Source: Catonia carolina
Taxonomy: Eukaryota > Arthropoda > Insecta > Hemiptera > Achilidae
Assembly: GCA_035578175.1 (NCBI GenBank)
Contig: JAQMRL010000001.1
Coordinates: forward strand, 431,533,545 to 431,597,544
Direction: 5' to 3'
DNA: 64,000 nt
Every line of letters starts with the position of its first letter. The stretch's first letter is position 1. The notes below the pieces were generated by a model, which had not been told where the DNA came from, did not search any database, and worked only from the letters and a program-made list of their open reading frames with translations. Made by a program: the position numbers and the translations under genes. Of the stretch, positions 12,585-22,965 are shown piece after piece.

Positions 12585-13932
12585 CGAGGGTAGGCTGATA
12601 AGTAATGCACACATGCTTGTAGAAGACAACTAAATAAACTTCAGTAGCGCGCCTGGTGGCATGTGGAAGTACTATTTCTCCTCTACAAGCCTGCGCAGTT
12701 TGAAGGCGTTGCTTTCATTCAGTTTGTTTTGAGTAGTGGAAGTATGGCGTCGTGTTCTGGTGCTATGTCAACGAGAATTAAACAACGCGCTGTTATCGAA
12801 TTTTTAACTGCTGAGAAAGTGAATCCTAGTGAGATTTATCGTCGTTTAAAGGCTGTTTATTGTGACGATACTGTTGATAGGTCTACTGTGAATCGTTGGG
12901 TAATAAAATTTCGTGATTGCCAACCTGGAAAAGCCTTAATTGTTGACAAAACACGCAGTGGACGACCAATCACTGCCTCAGACGATAATCGTCGCAAACT
13001 CATCGATGATTTGATTCAAAATGACCGGCGAATCACTCAACAGCGTATCGCAAACCAAATTGGAATATCTAAGGAACGTGTTGGCTTCATTATTGAACAA
13101 TTGGGATACCGTAAAATCTGTGCACGATGGGTACCACGCCGTCTGACAGACGAGAATAAACAGCGTCGATTGGAATGCTGTGAACAACTTTTGAAGCGCT
13201 ACCGTGACGAAGGAGACGACTTTCTTTTGAATATTGTGACGGGGGACGAGTCATGGGTTCATCATTACGATCCCGAAGAAAAAAGGCAGAGCGCTGAATA
13301 TCGTCATCCACATTCTCCTGTTGTGAAAAAGTTCAAAACACAACCGTCCGCAAAAAAAATTCTTTTGACTGTGTTTTGGGATGCTCGCCGAGTTTATGTG
13401 ACTGATTATCTGGAACGAGGGGCAACGGTAAATTCTGCTCAGTATATACAGACTCTGAAACACCTCCGACGTCGAGTTTGTCGTGTTAGAGGCAACCTGG
13501 CGCCAATAATTTTGCAACACGACAATGCTCGTCCACACACTTCGCGTGCAACTGGAGAGGCTCTGAGAAACCTGAAGTTTCAACCAATTTTACACCCTCC
13601 GTATTCTCCCGACCTTGCGCCTTGCGATTTTTATTTTTTTCCTCTACTGAAGAGAGACCTTAAGGGTAATCATTACAGCTCGGACAATGAGGTGAAGGCA
13701 GCTATTGCGTCCTGGGTTCGAGGAAAGTCGGAAGAATTTTTCAGTGACGGAATGAAAAAACTTGTTAAACGTTGGGAGAAATGTGTAATGCTTAACGGTG
13801 ACTATATTGAAAAATAAATAGATAATTTGGTAGGTTAAGATTTGTACTTTAATTTGTTATTTACCCCATCTTGCTATTTCTTTTTGTTCGTCTTCTACAA
13901 GCATGTGTGCATTACTTATCAGCCTACCCTCG
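12585..13932 (+). mobile_element. complete mariner element (DD34D)
   Basis: The first 43 bp (12585-12627, starting CGAGGGTAGGCTGATAAGT) and the last 43 bp (13890-13932) are perfect inverted repeats, flanked by TA on both sides (12583-12584 and 13933-13934). The unit is 1348 bp, a normal mariner length, and contains one uninterrupted transposase frame. Identical ends, intact frame and clean TA duplication point to a recent insertion. It sits within the loop of the long-inverted-repeat element 11703-14396. Confidence 0.97.
12744..13817 (+). CDS. mariner transposase, apparently intact
   Basis: Encodes a 357-residue transposase that excises and reinserts the surrounding element at TA sites in the nucleus. 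The N-terminal third has paired helix-turn-helix DNA-binding regions (about residues 8-60 and 88-125). A WVPRRLT linker follows at about 129-135. The catalytic triad is D168 (VTGDES), D260 (QHDNARPH) and D295 (LAPCDF), with 34 residues between the last two, the mariner DD34D signature. Length is typical of mariners (about 345-360). The frame is open upstream to 12663, but that codon is GTG; the first ATG is at 12744, and another at 12765 (MSTRIKQR) could serve. No stop or frameshift. The motifs fit function; activity is not proven. Subfamily not assigned. Confidence 0.95.
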   Translation: MASCSGAMSTRIKQRAVIEFLTAEKVNPSEIYRRLKAVYCDDTVDRSTVNRWVIKFRDCQPGKALIVDKTRSGRPITASDDNRRKLIDDLIQNDRRITQQRIANQIGISKERVGFIIEQLGYRKICARWVPRRLTDENKQRRLECCEQLLKRYRDEGDDFLLNIVTGDESWVHHYDPEEKRQSAEYRHPHSPVVKKFKTQPSAKKILLTVFWDARRVYVTDYLERGATVNSAQYIQTLKHLRRRVCRVRGNLAPIILQHDNARPHTSRATGEALRNLKFQPILHPPYSPDLAPCDFYFFPLLKRDLKGNHYSSDNEVKAAIASWVRGKSEEFFSDGMKKLVKRWEKCVMLNGDYIEK

Positions 13933-14689
13933 TATGTTAAAGTTCTCTTAAATTACGGTCATTAGAGAATTGAAAGTCAGTATGTAAAATTCTCTACCCT
14001 ATTGCTATTCCTCGAGTAAGTCACAATATTGTATCATTTCATGTTTTTGAGAGAAACGTTTTTCAGTCTCCTGAAAAATTTACATTTTTGGATGTAGGCC
14101 TATTTGCTTATATAACTAGACGATTAAATTGTTAATTAATTATTTTATGTTTTTTTTAATTTATGTGGATGTAGGGCCTATAATTTTAAATATTTCATAT
14201 TTTTATATTTTATATTTAAAAAAAATGAAATACTTTAAATATATATAAATGACTGAAAGAAAATTTCGTTTTAAATTTTAATAATGTTGTTCTGAAGAAG
14301 GTGGTAACTTACCACCAAAATGCGTGTAAGTTTTTTCAACTTAAAAAGCAACCAAAGGTAAGGTGATAAATTTAAATATTTTTATACTGTAATTTATGTT
14401 AATGGTTGGCCGGATGCATTTCAAAGTTTATTTGTTATTTGAGTAAAGTTGGTAATATCGGTTTCTCCAGCCGTAGTTAAGGTGTCTTATGTGTTTTTAA
14501 CAGAATTTAGTCGATGGCTAATGATCACGGCAATCTATGTCGAAGAAACTCAATGAAAAAGTTATAAAATTATAATCACACATTTTAAAACAATATGTAT
14601 CAGATTATGTTCAACACAATTAACGGGTTGTTAATTCTCTCAAATAAATTTTTGCTATCTTAAACATTTAGACAATAAAATTATTATTA

Positions 14690-15536
14690 TGGTCACTTTA
14701 GTTACGAGTTTGCCCTTGTTTGCAATGAGGGCCAAGAAGGAAAACCATCAGTGCGCATGCGCGACTACTTTAAGTTCAGTACGAGAAACATAACATTTTA
14801 TACTATACCCAGAGCATATACGGTACATCGCGGAACTTTTTGTAGGTTAACTGTATGAATATAACTGTTTGTTACCGTAATCACAAATATCGGTTTCTTG
14901 AAAACGTGTTCGAACTATTCACAGTGCTGAACGCAATGTAATAAAATGTTGTGAAGTTGAAACTAAACAAAAATACTTATCCGTGCCTCTTAACAAAAGT
15001 CGTAGAGCGGCTAACTACTGTGATGTTTCTCTTTCCACAATTCGAAAAATAAAGAAGGAAATTAAGGACGTAAAGAAGCTATTCTTTAACAGTTTTGTTG
15101 ACACCTGGTAAAAAAGAAAGGCATTTTTGTTTAGTTTCAACTTCACAACATTTTATTACATTGCGTTCAGCACTGTGAATAGTTCTTTATTTTTCGAATT
15201 GTGGAAAGAGAAACAACACAGCAGTTAGCCGCTCGCTCACGGCTTTTGTCAAGAGGCACGGATAGGCTTTTTTGTTTAGCTTCAACTTCACAAAATTTTA
15301 TTTCATTGCGTTCGAACACGTTTTCGAGAAACCGACATTTGTGTTTCCGGTAACAAACAGTTATATTCGTACAGTTAACCTACAAAAGGTTCTGCGATAT
15401 ACTTTACATGCTCTGGGTGTAGTATAAGTTGTTATGTTTGTGGCACTGAAATTAAAGCAGTCGCGCATGTGCACTGATGCGTTCCCCCCTTTACCACTCG
15501 TTGCAAACAAGGGCAAACTCGTAACTCACGTGACTA
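14690..15536. mobile_element. long-inverted-repeat element with HTH coding relic
   Basis: Ends share GTCAC...GTTACGAGTTTGCCCTTG in inverted orientation (from 14691 and up to 15535). Nearly the whole left half (14690-15060) is repeated inverted in the right half (15186-15536), including GTAGGTTAACTGTA and the coding relic. In addition, 14912-14974 is a perfect 63-bp inverted copy of 15123-15185. The result is a fold-back element of about 850 bp. The related coding stretch suggests descent from a larger transposon, whose superfamily I cannot name. Confidence 0.75.
14930..15112 (+). pseudogene. helix-turn-helix N-terminal fragment of a transposase-like protein
   Basis: Reads AERNVIKCCEVETKQKYLSV, then PLNKSRRAANYCDVSLSTIRKI and KKEIKDVKKLFFN without a stop. 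The order 'V..F/CEE(E)....P....TKRAA...GVS.STI.RI' recalls the helix-turn-helix leader common on insect DNA-transposon proteins. A diverged copy on the minus strand (about 15310-15190) reads FERNEIKFCEVEAKQKSLSV and PLDKSRERAANCCVVSLSTI. There is no catalytic domain; it is a short captured or leftover exon-like fragment. Confidence 0.55.
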
Positions 15537-15539
15537 TAG

Positions 15540-16445
15540 CTAGATCACGGGCTAGTTGGTTTGGATGGTCAATTGGCTGTTGTTTGTGAAATTTAATAGA
15601 GAAGGACGCGGTTAGTTCCTTTACTGTCGGAATTTTGGAATCGTCGCGGAGGGTTTTATTGCTTACATAAAAAGGAGCACCAAAAGCAAGTTTTAAGATT
15701 TTTGATTGAAATGCCTGGATCGACGTTAAATTACTCTCTGCCGCTACTCCAAACAGCTGGAAACTTTAAGTCCAGATAGGTTTAAAATTCCATTATTAAA
15801 ACAAACAATTTTAATAAAAAGATAAAACTACTAAAGTTTTACAAATAGTTTACTAAAATAACATTTTTCAAGTTGATATACATAGACTATCACTGTAGTC
15901 GTGATAGCGTGAGTAATTAAGGAAAGTTTCTTACTAACGTAAAGAAATCCCAAAATTCAGAGGTTTAAGAAAGTTGTAAAATTATTTTTACATTTTATTT
16001 TACAAAAATTGTCTTGTTTTATCAAGGTTTTTCTTAGTACATTTTCGAAAATATAACATTCGTTTCTCAGAACGTCTTTAAAAGTTGGGATTAGTCCTGT
16101 GTCGGAATTAATAAGCTCATTTGTAGTACGGAAGATGTACAACATAAAACTCTTCTGTATTTTCTAATAATATTTATTTAATCCCGCCTTCAGGCTATAA
16201 CTCAGTTCTAATTTCGCTTTACTTTTTTGATGGGCAAAACAAAATTACTTTTGAGGTTAATGGCGTTTAATATAAGTAGAATACTTCTTGTTTTGTTTTA
16301 ATTCTGAGAAATTATTGTATTTATCTTACAAAAAAGACTTGAAACTTTGTCTCTAAGTAACTTTCATCTATAAGGCTTACAAACGTCTAAAAATAAAATG
16401 TGTACCATTTTAGTACAAGTATGTTCACCATAAAAGGAAAATAAC
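15540..16445. other. no recognisable feature
   Basis: AT-rich sequence; the minus-strand frame at 15957-16145 has no recognisable domain. Confidence 0.5.
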
Positions 16446-16450
16446 AAAAA

Positions 16451-16550
16451 CGTACTAATAATGCATTATTAACAATAAGAAGTATGAAAATGTTTTGAAT
16501 AAAATACATAAAAAATTTATTTTAATTGAAATTTCTTTTTAAAGTATTTC
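16451..16550 (+). repeat. direct repeat, copy 1 of 2
   Basis: About 100 bp starting TACTAATAATGCATTATTAAC and running through ATACATAAAAAATTT recurs in the same orientation at 17447-17545. Differences are scattered point changes and small gaps. Confidence 0.75.
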
Positions 16551-17004
16551 GATTGTATCAGCCGCTTATATTCAACTATTTGATATATTTATTTTCAGGC
16601 TATTATTTTGTTTATAAATTTATGACATTTTCTTATGGTGTGGTGGTGCAAGGCAACCTTTATTCCTCCCAGTTTAAGCACCTTTGAATTTTACCTACGT
16701 TCTTTAATGTTTTTTTTATATTTTTAAAATTAAATGAAAAATTATTTAATTAATTTTAAATTTCAAACATACGAGTATTATTTTAAATCATAAAATTAAA
16801 CAAATAAAAAATATCCTTTAGCTAAAACATTATAAAATAAATTTACAACTTAGGCCTAGTATTTAAGTTTTCTGAAGTTTTATATGTGAAACATATGATC
16901 ATAATCATCCTTTGCACAGCTCAAGTCAAGTATTTTATCGAGCCAAAATAAATTTTAATGTTTAAAAAATGTAGAAGAAAATTTCTTCTAATGGTTTTAA
17001 ATAA

Positions 17005-17053
17005 GGTTTTCTTATTTAAAACTACATTCAATGTAGTTTTGAATAAGCAAACC
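17005..17053. repeat. near-perfect palindrome, 24-bp arms, 1-nt centre
   Basis: Arms 17005-17028 and 17030-17053 are inverted copies with two mismatches around a single central C at 17029. A second inverted pairing (GTTTTAAATAAG with CTTATTTAAAAC) overlaps it from 16994. Neither looks like a transposon end. Confidence 0.85.
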
Positions 17054-17446
17054 TTGATACAGCTACGTTAGTTTATGTACTTGGGATGTGATGTGTTTTA
17101 CATACAATCACGATGAGTAATAATTAAATTTCAAAAGTTTCAAAGGTTTATTATAAACTCCAAGAAAACCCCTAGTCACTAAAGAGCTAAAAGATACCAT
17201 TTTACAGCTTTGTTACCCTTGATTCTGCCAGTTTTAACCACTGTTGTCCCTAAATTGCTCAGGATATACCAAGAAAAGTAGCTCCTGAGATGATATTAAT
17301 AAGACCTCTAGCAGGATTTCGATTGGTGGATTATAAAAGAAATGAAGGTATTAGGCATGCAATTAATGTACTATGGTGACTATTTAACTATTCAGAAATA
17401 CAGGTAGGAGTGGTGTAGTTATTCCTCGAGGATACCAAATGCCCAA

Positions 17447-17545
17447 ATACTAATGCATTATTAACAATAAGGAAAAATGAACATTTTTTAGTATAATACA
17501 TAAAAAATTTGTTTAATTAAAAATTTCTTATTAAAGTATTTCAAA
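17447..17545 (+). repeat. direct repeat, copy 2 of 2
   Basis: Partner of 16451-16550, about 1 kb apart in the same orientation. The intervening sequence shows no gene, so the pair could be remnants of terminal repeats or of a local duplication. Confidence 0.75.
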
Positions 17546-17636
17546 GTATGTTAAAGTACTTATGTTTTGTATTTTACAAAACTAAATTACAAATAGTATT
17601 TTAATAGTATTTGGATGATCAAATGCGCAAACATGT

Positions 17637-18520
17637 TGTCACCGGATGGCGACATTAATTGGCCAACCTTTTCTGTTTGGTGGCCCTGAAAAGGACCGTT
17701 TAAGCGGTTCGTCTTGGAGAAGCGTTGGTCGTAGTCATCGTGGCGGTCGAGGAGCTGGGCGACACGGCGTGTCGTCGTCCAGCAGAGATGTCATATTCTT
17801 CCCTCGCAGTAGTGCGTCGATAGCTGCTTCGTCAGACCCGGTGGGCGTAAGGCTCGGTCGAGGGACCGCTGTGGGCATCACTTGCGTCAGCGGGCGATCA
17901 TCTTCTCTCTTGCGGGGTCGTCGATTTGTCTTCGCTGGAGTCCAGCAGCCGTGTGCCGTGGTGGACGTCTTGTTGTTGTCTGGATCGGAATGGGCGAGCT
18001 GGCGTGGTGGAAGCGGAGCCCGAAGAGTGACGGCTTGGCTACCGGGTTCAGGCCTAGCCTTCCCTCAGCGGCAGTTGGGTCCCCACTGCAGCGTACAGTG
18101 GTAGCCCCCAGAGCCCCTCAGTGTCGGGTCGGCGTAGGCCGTCTGCCGATAGCGCAGCCGAGGCGGCTCTCTCCGGGCCGGCGAAAGCTAACCGGTGCGG
18201 GAATGTAGCGTCCACCATCGGTAGCGTAGACCAGGGGTGGTGCGTCCGGTCTCGGCTGGGCTCATCTTCTTCTGTCTGGATCGGAAGTGAATCGCTCTGT
18301 GTCTGGATCGGTATTGAATCCCTCGGCTCAGTTCAGCGCTCTTTATATAGTCGCCGAGAGCGCTGTGGTAGAGAGCGGCTACTGGCTTGGCCTTGATGAC
18401 AAAGGCCTCTGTCGGTGCGGAGCCGAAAGGTTTGTCGGTGCGTCGCTAAAGGGCCTACCGCGCCGACAAAGGCCGGAAGAAGTATTGAAGGCTGGCAACA
18501 CAGTAAATAATTAATTAGAA
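17637..18520 (+). mobile_element. GC-rich LTR-like island, possible solo LTR
   Basis: Base composition jumps from AT-rich to GC-rich abruptly at about 17640 and returns at about 18510. It starts TGTCACCGG, contains a TATA-like CTTTATATAG at about 18341-18350, and three GTCTGGATCGG repeats (near 17980, 18276 and 18300). Just after it comes TGGCGACGAGAATG (18525-18538), close to a primer-binding-site motif I recall after LTRs of Gypsy-type elements. No second LTR or pol coding is in the window. A GC-rich unrelated insert or a host CpG island are alternatives. The long open frames here are a by-product of few AT stops. Confidence 0.35.
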
Positions 18521-18524
18521 GGGG

Positions 18525-18670
18525 TGGCGACGAGAATGTGTTTAGTTATAAGCCAACCGGACAACATAGAATTGGATGACCTTGGAAGAGATGGACACCT
18601 CCTTATGTTTATGAAACAGTACATTACTAAGTTTGAATTTTGGACAAAGCAGGAGGCCAAATCCATATTG
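18525..18670 (+). other. possible retrotransposon leader / gag start relic
   Basis: Following the primer-binding-like TGGCGACGAGAATG is an open stretch reading PDNIELDDLGRDGHLLMFMK, then KFEFWTKQEAKSILFV, before a short GAT microsatellite (18676-18693). The layout (island, primer-like site, start of an open protein) is that of an LTR element's 5' end, but the protein is too short to identify as gag. Confidence 0.25.
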
Positions 18671-18699
18671 TTTGTGATGATGATGATGATGATAAAGTT

Positions 18700-20035
18700 T
18701 TAACGTACACAGTTTACCACATCGTTCGTTTAGAAATATTTATTTCTAAAATAAAACATAATCTAGTAAAAACTCTTGTATAGTCTACTATAAAAATGTT
18801 TCATCCAACAAATTATTTTTTTTTAATTTTTTTTAACCAAATACATATTACCACAACTTTTTAAAGGTCGTTATAATTTATGAATATATTTTCCATTGCA
18901 AAAACTGGATTTTATTTAAACAATTCGAGTTTTAAGGGAAAATTATTTCGTTACAATAGATTTGAGGTAAAACAATTTTTTGAATAAAAAAAAAATAATT
19001 TTAAATATCAAAATGTTAACATTAAAAATGTTGTACGTAGTTTTGCTCAGTCGATTGTGAATATTGTAATATGGATAGTTGAACGCTGCCTCATAGATTA
19101 ACATTTTGGTTTTTCGCTTAATATAATTATCTCAGTTTGACAAATAAAATGGAATAACATTATTATGAAAGTTAATTGGATTAAACTTAAGAAGCACATT
19201 CTTGTCTTTTCTCAAGATGAAATGGAAAACAGTAACTTGTACGTGACTAAGCAATTCCATTTACCTCTGCTCTTAGGATCCAAAAATCATTCCCTTGTCC
19301 AGACCTATTACAGTTTTCCATAAAAATTTTAGTTAAGGCCGAAGAACTCTCGGCGCCTTCAGTGAAACCACTTGGCTAATGTCCAGAATCAATATCTGTT
19401 TTAAGCGAAAGAAATATTCTACTCTGTGAGCGGTGTACCGGTTTTATTCGATACAAGATGAACATGTTTGTTATTTGTATCTCCAGCTGAAAAATTTACG
19501 TTACGGTATACAATAATGTAAAACAAAAAAAAACATTTTATTTAACGTTTAGACATTTTTATTTGTAAGAGGAAATAATTTTTATTCAAATATCTGTATA
19601 TAAAAATAGCGTAACCTATATTTGGTTTTTTAATAGAAGTGGCTAACAAATAATTAATTAATCTACTAAGTAATTATTTATATTAATTAATATCGTATTT
19701 TGAAACTCTTTTCTTTACTTTCTTTTGCACTAGGACTATATTAAAAGTTGGTGAAAAAAGTTATGTTTTTATGTAAATTTTGTAGAATAGCAGTTTATGT
19801 TCCAGTACGTCGTTGATCGTTGATCTAATTCAATTAATCAATTATTGTCAATTAAAGAAGTAATTTAAAAATAATCGTAAATAATAATCAAAATTTCACC
19901 ATCACATTTTAAAATTTAAACACTCTAAACAGTAATTAAATGTATTAAGATGAATTATATGAAGAAAATATAATATTCAAAGAAATTAATTATTCCAGAA
20001 ACCAAATATTTCAAATTTAAGTAAGAAAATAAAAG
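18700..20035. other. no recognisable feature
   Basis: AT-rich sequence, nothing supported. Confidence 0.5.
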
Positions 20036-20042
20036 ATAGTAT

Positions 20043-20794
20043 AGGGTGATTCAAAAAGAGCGCCGGTTTTGATATATCAAATTAAGAGATTTATTTTATT
20101 GAAAAACTGAAAATAAATACATCAACAAGTTCATCTTTCCTTCCGATTTTATGTATGAAAAATGATGTCATGCATGTGTCCTCCTCTACTGCGCTGGCAC
20201 GCATCAACTCTGTCCATGAAATTGGATATCACTGCACGACAAGTTTCGACTTCCATTTGCCCGATAACCCGTCGAATTTCCTCCTTCAAGTCATTGATGT
20301 TTCGGGGTTTATTCGCATACACCAATGACTTCAGATGACCCCAAAGATGAAAGTTACAAGGCGTCAAGTCACACGACCTTGGTGGCCATTGATGGTCGGA
20401 ATTACGAGAAATGATGCGATCCTGGAACCGTTCACGGAGCAACAACATTGTTTCTCGTGCAGCGTGACAGGTGGCACCATCCTGATGAAACCACAACTCG
20501 TCAATGTCCATTCCATCCAAATGACGCCACAAAAACTCCCTAATCATCGTACGGTATCGGTCTCCATTTACTGTCACGGCTTGTCCTTCTTGATTTTCAA
20601 AAAAGTAAGGGCCGATGACACCGCCCGACCAAAAGCCGCACCAAACTGTCACTCACTGTGCATACAAGAGAAACTACAACTGAATCGTCAATCGGAATTT
20701 TCTCCAAAATAGGAATGAGGTCAAACAATGTTGCCAACCGATAAACAAAAATTCACCAGCCGTTTAAAAACCGGCGCTCTTTTTGAATCACCCT
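20043..20794 (-). mobile_element. internally deleted DD41D mariner-like element
   Basis: Perfect 28-bp inverted ends: 20043-20070 (AGGGTGATTCAAAAAGAGCG...) and 20767-20794. TA-rich flanks are present at both sides. The 752-bp unit holds only the C-terminal half of a transposase on the minus strand; the N-terminal DNA-binding half and first catalytic residue have been deleted between about 20650 and 20760. It could still be mobilised in trans if related enzymes exist. Confidence 0.9.
20149..20652 (-). pseudogene. DD41D transposase C-terminal half, catalytic Asp lost
   Basis: An open frame of 167 codons beginning TVWCGFWSGGVIGPYFFEN. It carries the second catalytic aspartate in ELWFHQDGATCHAARETM (residue 58) and the region PPRSCDLTPCNFHLWGHLKS. 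The third acidic position, normally LTPLDYFLWG in this family, is asparagine (residue 100), giving a D41N spacing. It ends with the family's conserved SRGGHMHDIIFHT. The frame has no ATG at its start (it opens on GTG) and the N-terminal DNA-binding half is missing, so it is a remnant despite the clean frame. Placing it among DD41D (rosa/Visitor-type) elements is inferred from spacing. Confidence 0.85.
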
Positions 20795-20799
20795 TTATA

Positions 20800-21320
20800 A
20801 TTTTAATAAAATAATTTGAAATAATAAAAAATTAAATAAAGGAAAATATTAAAGTATCAAGAATCTAATTAATTATGGAACCAAACAAAATAAATTTTAT
20901 TATTTTAAGATATGAAGAAAAATTTGAAAAAATTCATTCAAGACTATAAAACCAATTGCAACAATAACTCGGTCCCCCAATTGCTTCGCGGTCAATGTAT
21001 GGACAAGCAGCAAGAGGCAGACACCGAGAATAATTCAAATAGTAACTATAAAAACATAATTAATTTTGAGTTCATAGCTAACAAATGTTAACATGCAATT
21101 TGATATTGCAATAAATATAACTATATATTAATAATTTATTTAAAATACTTAGTTTTATAATATAGTATCATCAATAAAAATAATAACAAACATTTTTGAT
21201 AAATTTTTTAATTCATTTTCTGAGTCAATTTATTTAATTTCAACTTTTCATTTTCATTAAATCAATTTATTTTCATTTCAATTTGCGTTTCACTCATTTC
21301 ATTAATTTAAACTACATTAC
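20800..21320. other. no recognisable feature
   Basis: AT-rich, nothing supported. Confidence 0.4.
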
Positions 21321-21324
21321 ATTT

Positions 21325-21575
21325 TTTCGAAATCAAGGTTTCACCAAAAATGCTTATTTATGGTGAAACCCCAAGAGCTGAAAACGTGTGTTTTCAGATC
21401 TCCTGAGCCAAAAAAAAAGTTTTTACCGATTGGTCTGTCTGTGTACTCAAAAACGTAAAATTCTATGGTTAAAATTTGGAGCTAAAGTCAGATACCATAA
21501 GTGAAGTCGACACGAACATTTTCATGGAAATCGATTAACCTGAAGTAGTAGTTTATTCATGATTATTATGTTAAA
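21325..21575 (+). repeat. dispersed 'CTTTCTCTTGCC' repeat family, decayed copy D
   Basis: Shows the ordered blocks TCGAAATCAAGGTTTCACC, AAAACGTGTGTTTTCAGA, TTTTTACCGATTGGTCTGTCTGTGT, GACACGAACATTTTCATGGAAATCGATTAACC and GAAGTAGTAGTTTATT that also occur in order at 36820-37080 and 40470-40720. Both ends are lost. Confidence 0.65.
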
Positions 21576-21924
21576 CTTTTTGAAATTTTTAATTTTAATG
21601 AATACCATTATGGTTCACATTATTCAGAAAATTTGTAGTTGTTACTACTTGTAAAAGGACAAATAAAGTATATTCTTAAAAAGAAAATAATAGTCCATGC
21701 AACATTTCCCCAATACTTTGAATATTTTACGAACATTCTTCCCAAATGTTTTTAAGAAGTTAACATTTACCATCGAAATAATTAATTAATGAACTTTTGT
21801 TTGCCATGATAATTATGATATGTATAAAAAAGATAACAAACCATGTTATATATTACCTTCTCACGGACAAACCTGTTTTCAATGTGCGACAAAATGATTG
21901 ACTTGACAATGTTTTTTTCAGTGC

Positions 21925-22920
21925 TGTTTAGCCACAATGGCCCACTTAAGTCAATTTGAAAGGTTTCAGTCTCTTTTTGGCGCGATATTCTCTCATGTTC
22001 TGAGCACGCTTCTGTTTGGCGCTTCTAAAAATTCCCTCTTCTTATACTTTCTTTTCTGTGTCGTAAGCCGATGGTTGTGGTCCTTGATGACCTGTTTGTA
22101 TTTGGGTGATTTTTCCGTTAGATCTTCGTGAGTTAGTCCAAGTTCTTGTAAATCCCTTTTGATTTCTTTGTGCCACATGTATGCGTTACCCGCGTCCGTT
22201 TTTGTCTCATTGCACGGTTAATTATTCTGCGTAAAAGTCTGGTGTTTGGTGTTTTTAGTATATGTCCAAAGTACAACTGTTTCTTGCGCATGGCCACTGT
22301 TATTGGTTCTATGTCTCTGTAGACTTGATTGTTAGGCAAAAGTCTGTAGCGATTGTCTACCTTTTGCTTCTTGTTTATGCAAGTTGTAAATATCCTGCGT
22401 TCTACTTTTCTGCAGGTTTCTTTGATTCCTCCCCCGTCTATCCACGCTAGGGTTTCGCTGCTGCATAAGATTTTGGTTCTTAAAGTCTTTTTATAATGTT
22501 TAATTTTTTGTGTTTACTGATAATTATTTTTTATTGTATGTGTTCCGTGTTAACACTTGTCCACTTCTAAGTTTAGGGATCCGGTCATCCCACTATATCT
22601 TCTCATTAAGTCTGAGATGAATGTATTCACCTAGCTATTTAAATGTTTCAATTATTCCTACATTGTGTCCTCGTATGTCTATTTCATGTATGCAGAGTGG
22701 ATCCATGATCATAAACTTGGTTTTCTCATACGAGATGTTCAATCGAATTTTTGTTGTTAGTTCTTCCAGAGTTCCAATCTGGTGTCTGGCTTCTTCTACA
22801 GTGTTTGCAAGAACGACTAGATCATCAGCAAAGCGTAAGCAGCTTGTCTTGATGTTGTCTGATTCTCGTCCGATCTTTACACCTCCAAGATTCTGAATGA
22901 TCCATTGCCTTATAATAAAT
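21925..22920 (-). pseudogene. RTE-like LINE ORF2 relic: RT palm to C-terminus
   Basis: Minus strand from about 22915: KIGRESDNIKTSCLRFADDL (YADD-type catalytic box as FADD, about 22820), VVLANTVEEARHQIGTLEEL, ISYEKTKFMIMD, then GIIETFK, a TAG stop where Tyr is expected, and LGEYIHLRL. Past frameshifts come ITVAMRKKQLYFGHILKTPN and LLRRIINRAMR near 22300-22200, then the tail WHKEIKRDLQELGLTHEDL and QKRAQNMREYRAKK near 22160-21950. This is the normal order for this LINE type (palm, thumb, FGH-box, basic tail). The fingers and endonuclease are missing, a 5' truncation. Stops and frameshifts make it inactive. Confidence 0.85.
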
Positions 22921-22965
22921 TTTTAAGTACATAATAAATTCTTTACACTGTTTAAGATATATAAC

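Larger units (their letters stand above)
11703..14396. mobile_element. long-inverted-repeat DNA element split by a mariner
   Basis: The left arm (11703-about 11850, similarity recurring to about 11965) and right arm (about 14110-14396) are imperfect inverted copies. Shared blocks include TAAATTACAGTATA at the tips, ATCACCTTACCTTTGGTTGC, a GGTGGT...ACCACC mini-hairpin and CAGTCATTTA. The interior holds four variants of an AACCAGATACATCC motif (near 11960, 12105, 12531, 12561) and then the complete mariner. I see no transposase belonging to the outer element and no clear target duplication, so it is best called a non-autonomous long-TIR or fold-back element. Confidence 0.7.

Noticed and set aside
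13251..13583. 110-codon minus-strand frame
   Set aside because: Shadow of the intact mariner transposase on the opposite strand.
17646..18208. Overlapping long frames of 152 and 108 codons in the GC-rich island
   Set aside because: The Ser/Arg/Gly-rich products show no domain and overlap each other; stop codons are simply rare in GC-rich DNA.
22621..22896. 91-codon plus-strand frame
   Set aside because: Antisense shadow of the FADD region of the minus-strand LINE relic.
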